From: Fusobacterium sp.
Lineage (GTDB): Bacteria; Fusobacteriota; Fusobacteriia; Fusobacteriales; Fusobacteriaceae
Reading direction: 5' to 3'
Length of the DNA: 58,448 nt
Assembly: GCA_019416865.1 (NCBI GenBank)
Contig: DXWL01000009.1
Coordinates: 1 to 58,448, forward strand
A program made the position numbers and the translations under genes. Below, piece by piece: positions 25,972 to 35,319 of the stretch. The notes beneath the pieces are model-generated. The model was not told the origin of the DNA, searched no databases, and was given only the letters and a program-made list of their open reading frames with translations. How positions within the stretch are numbered: the stretch's first letter is position 1; every line of letters starts with the position of its first letter.

Positions 25972-26694
25972 ATGATTTTTCAAAGAGAGGAACTTTTAAT
26001 AGGAAGGGAAAACCTTAATAAACTTCAAAATTCCCATGTAATTGTTTTTGGACTGGGAGGAGTTGGAGGATTTGTTGTTGAGGCTCTTGTCCGTGGAGGT
26101 GTAGGAGAGCTTACAGTTGTAGATTATGATACTGTGGATATAACAAATCTTAACAGACAGATAATAGCACTTGAGAGCACAATAGGAAAAGATAAGACAG
26201 AAGTAATAAAAGAAAGAGCTTTATCTATAAACTCAAAAATAAAAATTCATCCAATAAAGGAAAAATACAGCAGCGAAACAAGAGATATATTTTTTAAAGA
26301 TAAAACTTATGATTACATAGTAGATGCTGTAGATCTTGTATCTGCAAAACTTGATTTAGTTCAAACAGCAGCAGAAAAAAATATTCCTATAATCTCTTCA
26401 ATGGGAACAGGAAACAAAATAAATCCTACTATGTTGGAAGTAGCAGATATAAACAAAACTTCTGTTTGTCCTTTGGCAAAAGTGATGAGAAAAGAACTGA
26501 AAACAAGGGGAATAAAAAAACTTAAGGTAGTTTATTCAAAAGAGATCCCAATGAGGCCTGTAAATGATACAAACAGCAGAGAAAAATCAAAAAATATAGG
26601 AAGCATATCTTTTGTACCATCGTCAGCAGGTCTTATTATAGCTGGAGAAGTTATAAAAGATATATGTGGTTTAGAGAATAGAGGAGGAAATTAA
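25972..26694 (+). CDS. tcdA: tRNA threonylcarbamoyladenosine dehydratase (TcdA, E1-like)
   Basis: This 240-aa ThiF/E1-superfamily protein has the ATP-binding GLGGVGGFVVEALVRGGVGELTVVDYDTVD followed by TNLNRQ, and SSAGLIIAGEVIKDI near the C terminus, typical of TcdA (CsdL). It uses ATP to cyclise t6A37 to ct6A in ANN-decoding tRNAs. TcdA is preferred over MoeB or ThiF because of length, lack of the zinc CxxC pair, and absence of molybdopterin or thiamine genes nearby. A flavodoxin gene follows two bases after its stop. Confidence 0.9.
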   Translation: MIFQREELLIGRENLNKLQNSHVIVFGLGGVGGFVVEALVRGGVGELTVVDYDTVDITNLNRQIIALESTIGKDKTEVIKERALSINSKIKIHPIKEKYSSETRDIFFKDKTYDYIVDAVDLVSAKLDLVQTAAEKNIPIISSMGTGNKINPTMLEVADINKTSVCPLAKVMRKELKTRGIKKLKVVYSKEIPMRPVNDTNSREKSKNIGSISFVPSSAGLIIAGEVIKDICGLENRGGN

Positions 26695-26696
26695 TT

Positions 26697-27203
26697 ATGG
26701 AAAAAATCGGAGTATTTTATGCGACAACAGGAGGAAAAACAGCAGCAATAGCTGATGAGATTGATTTTAATCTAAGAAAAGATGATCACGATATTATAAA
26801 TGTAGGTGAAGAAGGAATAACAGCAATGGCAGATTATAAAAACTTAATACTTGTAACTCCTACATATGGTGTGGGAGAAGCTCAAGAGGATTGGGTAAAA
26901 GTTCTTCCTGAGATGGAGAAAATGGATTTTAAAGGAAAAAAAGTTGCTGTAGCAGGACTTGGAAATCAATTTGCTTTTGGTGAATCTTTTGTGGGAGGAA
27001 TGAGAGTCCTTTATGATGCAGCTGTAAAAAGTGGAGCAGAGATTATAGGATTTACTTCAACAGAGGGTTATAAATATGAAGAAAGTGAAGCTGTAATAGA
27101 TGATCATTTTGTGGGACTTGCTCTTGATGAGAACAATCAGGATGATGAAACACCTGAAAGAATAATGGATTGGATAAAAGAATTAAAAAAAGAATTTTAT
27201 TAA
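26697..27203 (+). CDS. Flavodoxin
   Basis: The 168-aa protein has the FMN phosphate-binding loop ATTGGKTAAIA (residues 9-19), TPTYGVGEAQEDW and GLGNQFAFGESFVGGM. The length suits the long-chain flavodoxin group (insert after strand 5). It carries low-potential electrons in the cytoplasm, for instance to radical SAM enzymes, two of which (HemW, HemZ) are in this window. The ATG has an AGGAGG site within the end of tcdA, so the two genes are probably coupled. Its redox partner is not identified. Confidence 0.92.
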   Translation: MEKIGVFYATTGGKTAAIADEIDFNLRKDDHDIINVGEEGITAMADYKNLILVTPTYGVGEAQEDWVKVLPEMEKMDFKGKKVAVAGLGNQFAFGESFVGGMRVLYDAAVKSGAEIIGFTSTEGYKYEESEAVIDDHFVGLALDENNQDDETPERIMDWIKELKKEFY

Positions 27204-27371
27204 TAAAAAACGCTCTCAAAATGCAGTTTTCTTCAAATTTTATTTTTTCAGGTAATATTTTTTATTTTCAAAAAGATAAAAATAGTGTATAATTGATTTT
27301 ATCAAAAAATGTTGCATAAAAAATTTAAAATATATATGACAGAAAGAAATTCTGTTTTGAAAGGAGAAAAT

Positions 27372-28700
27372 ATGCAGAAAAAAGAATATAGTTTATTTAC
27401 AGCAATTGCAATGATTGTTGGTATAGTAATAGGTTCAGGAATATTTTTTAAAAGCGACAATATTTTAATATATACAAATGGAAGTATAAAAGATGGAATA
27501 ATATTATTTTCTCTGGCAGCAGTAGGAATAATATTTGGAAGCCTTGCTATAGGAGTTTTAGCATCAAAAACAACGAAAGCAGGAGGAGTAATCACTTATG
27601 CTGATGAATATTCAGGTAAAAAAACAGCCTGTGCTTTTGGTTGGTTTCAAGTATTTATTTATTACCCTGCTGTAACAGTTGTAGTTTCATGGGTAGCAGG
27701 TATATATGGAGCTATGCTTTTTGGAATAGAAGCTAGTTCTTACACTATTGCTTTAATAGGAACAGCAGCTATAGTTGGGTGCTTTTTAGTAAATGTTTTA
27801 TCAGCAAATTTAGGAGGATATTTTCAAAACTGTTCAACTGTAATAAAAATGATACCTCTTATTGTAATAGCTGGAGCTGGATTTATCTATGGAAACCCTT
27901 ATGCAGCAGTTCCAATAGGAAATGAAGTAAGTACAGCAGGAGGAAATTCTGTAAGTTGGCTTGCAGCACTTGGACCAATAGCATTTTCTTATGATGGTTG
28001 GGTTGTATCTACGTCAATAGCTCATGAAATAAAAAATTCAAAAAAGAATCTTCCAATAGCTCTTATAGTTGGGCCAATATTTGTTTTAGCAGCATATATA
28101 TTTTATTTTGCAGGAATAAGCAGATTAATAGGTCCTATGAATATTATGGAAATGGGAGATGCTCATGTAAATGAAGCAGCTGTTAAACTTTTTGGAGAGG
28201 GAGGAGCAAAGATTATTCTTATATTTGTAATAATCTCTGTTCTTGGAACTCTAAATGGATTTATTTTAGGATTTATAAGGCTTCCTTATTCTTTGGCACT
28301 GAGAGGAATGTTCCCAGCTTCTGAAAGAATAAAAAAAGTAAACGATAAAACTCATCTTCCAGAATATTCTGCAGCTATAGCTTTTACAACAACTATTATA
28401 TGGTCAGTAATAAACTATATTGTGCAAAGCAGAAATCTTATTCCTAACTCTGATGTTTCAGAGATACCAATAGTAGCAAGTTATATACTATATATAATTC
28501 TATATGTATGTGTGATAAAGTTATATTTTAAAGGAGAGGTAGAGGGAAAAATTCGTGGAGTGGTAATTCCAATTCTTGCAATATTTGGTTCACTTCTTAT
28601 TATAGTTGGAGGACTTCAAAATCCAAGAACTTTCTTATATCTTGGAATTTGTCTTGCAGTGATAGTGCTTTCCCTTATTTTCTACAAAAATAAACAATAA
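27372..28700 (+). CDS. APC-superfamily amino acid permease
   Basis: The 442-aa protein has about twelve membrane spans. The first carries the APC helix-breaking motif GIVIGSGIFFKSD, which binds the substrate backbone. Later LGPIAFSYDGWVVSTSIAHEIKN fits the LAT/serine-threonine exchanger-like branch. It takes up or exchanges amino acids across the inner membrane. An in-frame ATG at 27309 lies upstream without a ribosome-binding site, whereas ATG 27372 follows AAAGGAG. A TATAAT at about 27285 may be its -10. Confidence 0.9.
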   Translation: MQKKEYSLFTAIAMIVGIVIGSGIFFKSDNILIYTNGSIKDGIILFSLAAVGIIFGSLAIGVLASKTTKAGGVITYADEYSGKKTACAFGWFQVFIYYPAVTVVVSWVAGIYGAMLFGIEASSYTIALIGTAAIVGCFLVNVLSANLGGYFQNCSTVIKMIPLIVIAGAGFIYGNPYAAVPIGNEVSTAGGNSVSWLAALGPIAFSYDGWVVSTSIAHEIKNSKKNLPIALIVGPIFVLAAYIFYFAGISRLIGPMNIMEMGDAHVNEAAVKLFGEGGAKIILIFVIISVLGTLNGFILGFIRLPYSLALRGMFPASERIKKVNDKTHLPEYSAAIAFTTTIIWSVINYIVQSRNLIPNSDVSEIPIVASYILYIILYVCVIKLYFKGEVEGKIRGVVIPILAIFGSLLIIVGGLQNPRTFLYLGICLAVIVLSLIFYKNKQ

Positions 28701-28705
28701 AGATT

Positions 28706-28766
28706 AAATAATCTGTTCTATAATGCAGTTTGTATACTGTGTTACAGAGCAGATATTTTATTTTTA
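28706..28766 (+). terminator. Probable terminator after the permease gene
   Basis: ATAATCTGTTCT can pair with AGAGCAGATATTTT around an inner hairpin (GCAGT...ACTGTG), followed by an interrupted T run. Long and imperfect. Confidence 0.5.
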
Positions 28767-28852
28767 CAGCAGAGAAAGCTCATAAAAAAATAGCAATTAT
28801 ATAGAAAAAAAGTTATAATTAATTGAGAGAGAAATAAATCAGGAGAGTAAAA

Positions 28853-30883
28853 ATGATAGAAAATATAGAAATTAAAATAAAAAAATTGAGAGAGGAACTG
28901 GATAGATATAATTATTATTACTATTCTAAAAATGAGAGTTTAATATCAGATATTGAGTATGACAAACTTTTGAAAGAATTGGAAAATTTGGAAAAGGAGT
29001 ATCCAGAATATTCTGCAGAGAATTCTCCAAGTATCAATGTAGGTTCAAGTCTTAAGGATACAAAATTTGAAAAAGTAACACACAGAGTACCTATGCTTAG
29101 CCTTTCAAATAGCTATAATATCAGAGATATTGAAGATTTTATAGGAAGAGCTGAAAAAATAATAAGCAAAGAAAACAGTAAAAAAAATAAAATAGATTAT
29201 GTTTTGGAAGTAAAACTTGATGGTCTTTCTATAAGTGTTATTTACGAGAAAGGAAAACTTGTTCAGGCAGTAACAAGAGGGGACGGAGTAATTGGAGAAG
29301 ATGTTACTGAAAATGTAATGGAGATAGCCTCTGTGCCAAAATTTTTAAAAGAAAATATTGATATAGAGGTAAGAGGAGAAATTGTTCTTCCTATAAGCAG
29401 ATTTCAAGAGCTTAACAAAAAAAGAATGGAAGAGGGAGAAGAGATATTTGCTAATCCAAGAAACGCAGCCAGTGGAACTTTAAGACAAATAGATCCTGAA
29501 ATTGTAAGGGAAAGAGGGCTTGACTGTTATTTTTATTTTATAGTAAACAGTGAAAAATATAATCTTTCAACTCATAAAGAAGCACTTGAGTATATAGAAA
29601 AATTAGGGCTTAAAACAACAAAAATAGGGGAAGTTATAAGTACAACAGAGGAACTTGATAAAAAAATAGAATACTGGAGAGAAGCAAGAGAAAACTTAGA
29701 TTATGAAACAGATGGACTTGTAATTAAAGTAAATGAACTTTCTCTTTGGAATATATTAGGAAGCACAACAAAAAGTCCGAGATGGGCTATTGCTTATAAA
29801 TTTCCTGCAAAACAGGTATCAACAAAACTTTTTGATATAACATGGCAGGTAGGAAGAACGGGAAAGGTTACTCCTGTTGCAGAGCTTGAAGAGGTAGAGG
29901 TATCAGGAAGCAGAGTAAAGAGAGCAAGTCTTCACAATTTTGATGAGATAGAAAGAAAAGATATCAGAATAGGGGACAGGGTAATAATAGAAAAAGCTGC
30001 AGAAATTATTCCTCAGGTTGTAAAATCTATAAAAGAGGTAAGAACAGGTGAGGAGAAAATAGTAGTTCCCCCTGTAAATTGTCCAATCTGTGAGACACCT
30101 CTTGAAAAAGAAGAGGGGCTTGTGGATCTGAAATGCCCTAATAAACATTGTCCTGCAAAAATTCAGGGAAGAATAGAGTATTTTGTTTCGAGAGATGCAA
30201 TGAATATAATAGGGCTTGGAGAAAGAATAATTGAAAGATTTCTTGATTTAGGTTTTATAAAAGATATAACAGATATATATAATTTGAAAAATTTCAGACA
30301 AGATATAGCTGGACTTGAAAAAATGGGAGAAAAAAGTGTGGAAAATCTTTTAAATTCTATTGAAGAAAGCAAAAAAAGAGACTATACAAAAACTCTCTAT
30401 GCACTGGGAATCCCTTATGTAGGAAAATTTTTAGGAAATCTTTTGGCTGAACAAAGCAGAAATATAGATAGACTTATGGAGATGACAGAGGAAGAACTTC
30501 TTTCAATAGATGGAGTTGGTGAAAAAGTAGCGAGATCTGTATATAGCTTTTTCAGAGAGCCTATAAATATAGAGATGATAGAAAAGTTAAAAGATTATGG
30601 TGTAAATTTTTCTCTTTTACAAGAATCTAAAGTTGAAAAAAATATTTTTGAAGGGAAAAATTTCTTGGTAACGGGAAAACTGGAAAAATTTACAAGAAAT
30701 GAGATTAAAGAAGAGATAGAAAAATTTGGAGGAAAAAATCTTTCAGCTGTAAGTAAAAATCTTGATTTTCTTATAGTAGGAAAGGATGCCGGAAGTAAAT
30801 TGAAAAAAGCTCAAGATATAGGAACTATAAAAATATTATCAGAAGAGGAGTTTTTCCAAATGATTAAGGAAAAAAATGACTAA
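28853..30883 (+). CDS. ligA: NAD-dependent DNA ligase LigA
   Basis: The 676-aa protein has the standard LigA layout: Ia domain, adenylation domain with the nucleotide-accepting lysine K121 in the KLDG motif, OB fold, four-cysteine zinc finger (CPICETPLEK...CPNKHCP, about 406-430), helix-hairpin-helix domain and C-terminal BRCT domain (about 600-676; FEGKNFLVTGKLEKF). It seals nicks during replication and repair with NAD as cofactor. The ATG follows CAGGAG. Confidence 0.97.
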   Translation: MIENIEIKIKKLREELDRYNYYYYSKNESLISDIEYDKLLKELENLEKEYPEYSAENSPSINVGSSLKDTKFEKVTHRVPMLSLSNSYNIRDIEDFIGRAEKIISKENSKKNKIDYVLEVKLDGLSISVIYEKGKLVQAVTRGDGVIGEDVTENVMEIASVPKFLKENIDIEVRGEIVLPISRFQELNKKRMEEGEEIFANPRNAASGTLRQIDPEIVRERGLDCYFYFIVNSEKYNLSTHKEALEYIEKLGLKTTKIGEVISTTEELDKKIEYWREARENLDYETDGLVIKVNELSLWNILGSTTKSPRWAIAYKFPAKQVSTKLFDITWQVGRTGKVTPVAELEEVEVSGSRVKRASLHNFDEIERKDIRIGDRVIIEKAAEIIPQVVKSIKEVRTGEEKIVVPPVNCPICETPLEKEEGLVDLKCPNKHCPAKIQGRIEYFVSRDAMNIIGLGERIIERFLDLGFIKDITDIYNLKNFRQDIAGLEKMGEKSVENLLNSIEESKKRDYTKTLYALGIPYVGKFLGNLLAEQSRNIDRLMEMTEEELLSIDGVGEKVARSVYSFFREPINIEMIEKLKDYGVNFSLLQESKVEKNIFEGKNFLVTGKLEKFTRNEIKEEIEKFGGKNLSAVSKNLDFLIVGKDAGSKLKKAQDIGTIKILSEEEFFQMIKEKND

Positions 30884-30897
30884 AAGCATGAGTTAAA

Positions 30898-30926
30898 TTG
30901 ACTAAATAGCAAGATTGTGATAGTAT
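30898..30926 (+). promoter_or_regulatory. Promoter for secA
   Basis: TTGACT (30898-30903), a 17-base spacer and TAGTAT (30921-30926), between ligA and secA. Confidence 0.6.
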
Positions 30927-30978
30927 TTAAAATGTAAAATTGTAAAAAATAAATTTAAAGTGGAGAGGAAACAAAGCA

Positions 30979-33588
30979 ATGGGTCTATTAGAAGCAATTT
31001 TTGGTACAAAAAATGACAGAGAAATAAAAAGAATGAGAAAAATTGTTGATAAAATCAACGCTTTAGAACCTGAATATGAAAAATTTTCAGATGAAGAACT
31101 TAGAGGAAAAACAGAGGAATTCAAAAAAAGATTAGCAGAGGGGCAAACACTAGATGATATATTAGTGGAAGCTTTTGCAGTTGTAAGAGAAGGATCAAAA
31201 AGAGTTCTTAGAATGCGTCATTATGATGTACAGCTTATAGGGGGAATTGTACTTCATGAAGGAAAAATAACTGAGATGAAAACAGGGGAAGGAAAAACTC
31301 TTGTTGCTACAACAGCTATATATCTTAATGCTCTTACAGGAAAGGGTGTCCATGTAATCACAGTAAATGATTACCTTGCTCAAAGAGATAGAGATCAAAT
31401 GGGACAACTTTATTCTTTCCTTGGACTGACTTCAGGTGTAATAATAAATGGACTGGAAAATGATGCAAGAAAGGCAGCTTATCAAGCAGATATCACTTAT
31501 GGAACAAACTCAGAATTTGGTTTTGACTATTTAAGAGATAACATGGTTGCAAGACTTGAAGACAAAGTTCAAAGAAAATTAAACTTCTGTATAGTTGACG
31601 AGGTAGACTCAATTTTAATTGACGAAGCAAGAACACCTCTTATTATATCAGGAGCTGCTGAAAATACAGCAAAACTTTATCAAACATTCTTCCAAGTGGC
31701 GACAATGCTTGAAAGAAGTAGAGAAACAGAAAAAATAACAGATATTAAAAAGAAAAAAGAGATGAATTTCCCAGATGAAGTATGGAAAGACTATGAAGTT
31801 GACGAAAAGGGAAAAAATGTTGTACTGACAGAAAAAGGTGTTAAGAAAGTTGAAAAGATGCTTGGACTTGATAACCTTTATTCACCAAGCAACATTGAAC
31901 TTACTCACTATTTAATGCAGTCATTAAAAGCAAAAGAGCTTTTTGTAAGAGATAAAGATTATCTTGTAAGAGAAAATGAGGTAATAATAATTGATGAATT
32001 TACAGGAAGAGCTTTGGAAGGAAGAAGATATTCAGATGGACTTCACCAAGCTATAGAGGCTAAAGAGGGAGTAAGAATAGCAGGGGAAAACCAAACTCTT
32101 GCATCAATAACTCTTCAAAACTATTTCAGAATGTATGATAAACTTTCAGGAATGACAGGTACAGCAGAAACAGAAGCAGCAGAATTTATGCACACTTATG
32201 GACTTGAAGTAGTTATTATCCCTACAAACAAACCTGTTATTAGAAAAGACAACGGAGATATAATTTATAAAACAAAAGAGGAAAAAATAGATGCAATTGT
32301 TGAAAAAATAAAAGAACTTCATGAAAAAGGTCAGCCTGTTCTTGTGGGAACTATCACAATTCAAGGTTCAGAACTTTTATCAAACAGATTAAAAGAGATG
32401 AACATTCCTCATAATGTACTTAATGCAAAATTCCATGCTAAAGAAGCAGAGATTGTAGCACAGGCAGGAAGATACAAAGCTGTAACAATTGCAACAAACA
32501 TGGCAGGTAGAGGAACAGACATTATGCTTGGAGGAAATCCAGACTTTATGGCAAAAAATGAAATCTCTCCTGAAGATGAAAACTACAAAGAAGTGCTTGA
32601 TAAATATATAGCCCAATGTGAAGCTGAAAAAGAAAAAGTAAAAGCTTTAGGAGGATTATATATTTTAGGAACAGAAAGACATGAATCAAGAAGAATTGAT
32701 AATCAGTTAAGAGGAAGAGCAGGAAGACAGGGAGATCCTGGAGAATCACAATTCTATCTTTCTCTGGAAGATGACTTAATGAAACTTTTCGGTTCAGACA
32801 GAGTAAAAACTGTTATGGAAAAACTTGGAATTCCTAAAGGAGAGCCTATTGCTCACAAAATGATAAGTAAAGCAATAGAAAATGCTCAGAAAAAAGTTGA
32901 ATCAAGAAACTTCGGAATCAGAAAATCTCTTCTTGAGTTTGACGATGTTATGAATAAACAAAGAGAAGCAATCTATGCAAGCAGAAATGAAGCTCTTTCT
33001 AAAACAGATTTAAAAGATACAATTACAGAGATGTTAAGAGGAACAATTCAATCAGCTGTAATCGAAAGATTTGTAGGAGAGTTTAAAGATGAATGGGATG
33101 TAAAAGGACTTTCTGAATTTTTAAAAGAACACTACGGATATGAAATTGCAGATTTAGATGAATATAAAGCTTATGGAATTGAAGAATATGCAGAAAAACT
33201 TTTCAATGATATAGAAGCTAAATATCAAGAAAAAGAAGAGGAAATTACTCCTGAACTTATGAGAGAGATAGAAAAATATGTTCTGTTTGAAGTGGTTGAT
33301 AATAGATGGAGAGAACACTTAAAAGCTCTTGACGGATTAAGAGAGGGAATTTATTTAAGATCTTACGGACAAAAAGATCCAGTTATTGAATATAAACTTC
33401 TTTCAGGGGAACTTTATGGAAGAATGCTTGAAACAATAAAAATGGAAACAACATCATATATGTTTAAAGTTGTTGTAAAAACAAGAGAACCTGAAGCAGA
33501 AGATCCTTCAATGGGAAGTGAAGCAAATCCTGAAGGTCTATGCCCATGTGGAAGCGGAAAACCATACAATAAATGTTGTGGAAGATAA
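30979..33588 (+). CDS. secA: Preprotein translocase ATPase SecA
   Basis: The 869-aa motor drives proteins through SecYEG. Walker A is in MKTGEGKT (about residues 99-106), the DEAD-like box is VDEVDSILIDEARTPLIISG, and helicase motifs continue to ERHESRRIDNQLRGRAGRQGDPG. A C-terminal SEC-C zinc motif (CPCGSGKPYNKCC) is present. Start ATG after GGAGAGGAAAC. A lipoprotein gene follows 44 bases later and could be cotranscribed. Confidence 0.98.
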   Translation: MGLLEAIFGTKNDREIKRMRKIVDKINALEPEYEKFSDEELRGKTEEFKKRLAEGQTLDDILVEAFAVVREGSKRVLRMRHYDVQLIGGIVLHEGKITEMKTGEGKTLVATTAIYLNALTGKGVHVITVNDYLAQRDRDQMGQLYSFLGLTSGVIINGLENDARKAAYQADITYGTNSEFGFDYLRDNMVARLEDKVQRKLNFCIVDEVDSILIDEARTPLIISGAAENTAKLYQTFFQVATMLERSRETEKITDIKKKKEMNFPDEVWKDYEVDEKGKNVVLTEKGVKKVEKMLGLDNLYSPSNIELTHYLMQSLKAKELFVRDKDYLVRENEVIIIDEFTGRALEGRRYSDGLHQAIEAKEGVRIAGENQTLASITLQNYFRMYDKLSGMTGTAETEAAEFMHTYGLEVVIIPTNKPVIRKDNGDIIYKTKEEKIDAIVEKIKELHEKGQPVLVGTITIQGSELLSNRLKEMNIPHNVLNAKFHAKEAEIVAQAGRYKAVTIATNMAGRGTDIMLGGNPDFMAKNEISPEDENYKEVLDKYIAQCEAEKEKVKALGGLYILGTERHESRRIDNQLRGRAGRQGDPGESQFYLSLEDDLMKLFGSDRVKTVMEKLGIPKGEPIAHKMISKAIENAQKKVESRNFGIRKSLLEFDDVMNKQREAIYASRNEALSKTDLKDTITEMLRGTIQSAVIERFVGEFKDEWDVKGLSEFLKEHYGYEIADLDEYKAYGIEEYAEKLFNDIEAKYQEKEEEITPELMREIEKYVLFEVVDNRWREHLKALDGLREGIYLRSYGQKDPVIEYKLLSGELYGRMLETIKMETTSYMFKVVVKTREPEAEDPSMGSEANPEGLCPCGSGKPYNKCCGR

Positions 33589-33632
33589 CAGAAGATAAAC
33601 AGAGGAAGAAAATTTTTTAGGAGGACTAAAAT

Positions 33633-34352
33633 ATGAAAAAATTATTAGCTGTGGGAGCTCTTCTGCTGGTAACAGCATGTAGCTCTGTGAAAGTATCAGA
33701 GAAACAAGAAATAACAGACGAGATGATAAAAAACTGGCCTAACACAATATCAAAAGCGGTAGTTGAAGAAGCACTTATACCTGATTGGTATGGAAATGAA
33801 GATCCATTATATTATTTACAAAAAACAGGAAAAATGACAGAAAAAGATTATAACTTTCTGAAAACTCTTCCTACAAAAGAGGAACTTACAGATGAAGACA
33901 GAGATAAGTTTAAATCTCTTCTTGATGGATATGTTTCAGGCATAGACAGAAGTTTCTATCTTGACGACAACAACATAAAAAATCCTAAAGGACTTGTTGA
34001 TAAAATGACATCAGAAGCTCGTTTGAGAATGGCTAATCCTTCAAACCATATTCAAAATACAGTAGCAACTCCTGAAGAGTGGAAAGAGATTGTAGCTTTC
34101 TCTCAAAAATCTGATTTAGATAAAAAAGATGTAAAAAGACTTAGAAAGATTTTAAATAAATTTATAAAAAGAGCAGAATTTTTTGATGCTCAAAGCTGGT
34201 ATGGAGCAGAAGTATCAGACAGACTTATGGAGATAGTAACTATATCTCAAAAAGGTGCTTTAACAAAACAGGAAAGAAACAATGTTAATGCCAAAGCTTT
34301 ATATATAGCTTATCCTGCATATTTCTCTGAATTAGAAAACTGGGATAACTAA
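33633..34352 (+). CDS. Predicted lipoprotein, unknown function, 239 aa
   Basis: The N terminus is a lipoprotein signal peptide (MKKLLAVGALLLVTACSS) with the lipidated cysteine C16. The mature part is hydrophilic and mainly helical, with two similar acidic-basic helical segments (KLKxLPTKEELTDEDRDKFKSLLDGY at 84-109 and WKEIVAFSQKSDLDKKDVKRLRKILNKF at about 149-176), suggesting an internal repeat. No family was recognised. It follows secA and ends at a terminator, so it may be transcribed with secA. Confidence 0.85.
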   Translation: MKKLLAVGALLLVTACSSVKVSEKQEITDEMIKNWPNTISKAVVEEALIPDWYGNEDPLYYLQKTGKMTEKDYNFLKTLPTKEELTDEDRDKFKSLLDGYVSGIDRSFYLDDNNIKNPKGLVDKMTSEARLRMANPSNHIQNTVATPEEWKEIVAFSQKSDLDKKDVKRLRKILNKFIKRAEFFDAQSWYGAEVSDRLMEIVTISQKGALTKQERNNVNAKALYIAYPAYFSELENWDN

Positions 34353-34363
34353 TACTGAAAATA

Positions 34364-34392
34364 AAATCCCTGCTGAAAATGCAGGGATTTTT
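34364..34392 (+). terminator. Rho-independent terminator after the lipoprotein gene
   Basis: AAATCCCTGC pairs with GCAGGGATTT across a TGAAAAT loop and runs into T bases. Confidence 0.9.
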
Positions 34393-34420
34393 CGTCGGTG
34401 TAAAGAAAAAGGAGAAAAAT

Positions 34421-35272
34421 ATGGAAAAAGTTATTGCAGATCTGCATACTCATACTGTTAATTCTGACGGAACTTTTACTGTGGAAGAGGTTGTAAAACT
34501 TGCTTCTGAAAAAGGGCTTGATGTGGTTGCTGTAACAGACCATGACAGTGTAGACGGGCTTCGTGATGAAAAAAAACTAAGAGAGTATGAGGAAAAGTAT
34601 AAGGTTGAAATTATAAAAGGGATAGAGATGTCTTGTAATCTTAAGGGGAAAGATGTACATATTCTTGGGTATTTTTTAAATCTTGAAGATAAGAATTTTT
34701 TAAAAGAGCTGGAAAGAATAGCAGAAATAAGAAATGAAAGAAATGAAAAGATTATAAAAAAACTGGCAGATTTAAAACTTCCAGTAACAATGGAAGAGCT
34801 TCTTGAAATTGTTCAGGGAAATGTTATAAGTAAGGCACATTTTGCAGAGATTATGCTGAAAAAAGGATATGTGAGCTGTAAATCTGATGCTTTTAAAAAT
34901 TATCTTGGAAAGGGCGGGGCTGCTTTTGTAGAAAAAAGAGATTATCAACCTGCTGATGCTGTAGATATTTTGGTAAAAAACGGGGCTTTTGTTTCTCTTG
35001 CTCATCCAAAACTTATAACAGATGATTTTGCTGAAGTTGAAAGAATAGTTTCTGATTTGGTAAAACATGGATTGAGAGGTTTGGAGGTAAATTACTATAG
35101 TTTTTCTAAAAAAGACAGAGAAAAATATATGGTTCTTGCAGAAAAATATAATCTTATAATAACTGGAGGTTCTGATTTTCATGGAGTGAATAGAGTAGAA
35201 TCATCTCTAGGGGGAACAGGACTGAATAAAAGTGAATATGAGAATTTGAAAAAAAGTTTGAAAAAAGTGTAA
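34421..35272 (+). CDS. PHP-domain phosphoesterase (YciV/RNase AM-like)
   Basis: The 283-aa protein carries the PHP metal-binding motifs in order: DLHTHT (H9, H11), VTDHDSVDGL, KGIEMSC, VSLAHPK and GGSDFHG. This is the single-domain PHP form related to E. coli YciV/RNase AM, which hydrolyses 3',5'-nucleoside bisphosphate and trims RNA 5' ends. The exact substrate here is inferred. Although the frame is open to 34379, that start lies in the terminator hairpin; ATG 34421 follows AAAGGAG. Confidence 0.9.
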   Translation: MEKVIADLHTHTVNSDGTFTVEEVVKLASEKGLDVVAVTDHDSVDGLRDEKKLREYEEKYKVEIIKGIEMSCNLKGKDVHILGYFLNLEDKNFLKELERIAEIRNERNEKIIKKLADLKLPVTMEELLEIVQGNVISKAHFAEIMLKKGYVSCKSDAFKNYLGKGGAAFVEKRDYQPADAVDILVKNGAFVSLAHPKLITDDFAEVERIVSDLVKHGLRGLEVNYYSFSKKDREKYMVLAEKYNLIITGGSDFHGVNRVESSLGGTGLNKSEYENLKKSLKKV

Positions 35273-35319
35273 AAAACGGATAAAATTTATATATAGTTAA
35301 ATAACATGGAGGTTGAAAA

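Noticed and set aside
27204..27371. N-terminal extension of the amino acid permease starting at 27309
   Set aside because: The upstream start lacks a ribosome-binding site, whereas ATG 27372 has AAAGGAG and gives the family-typical N terminus.
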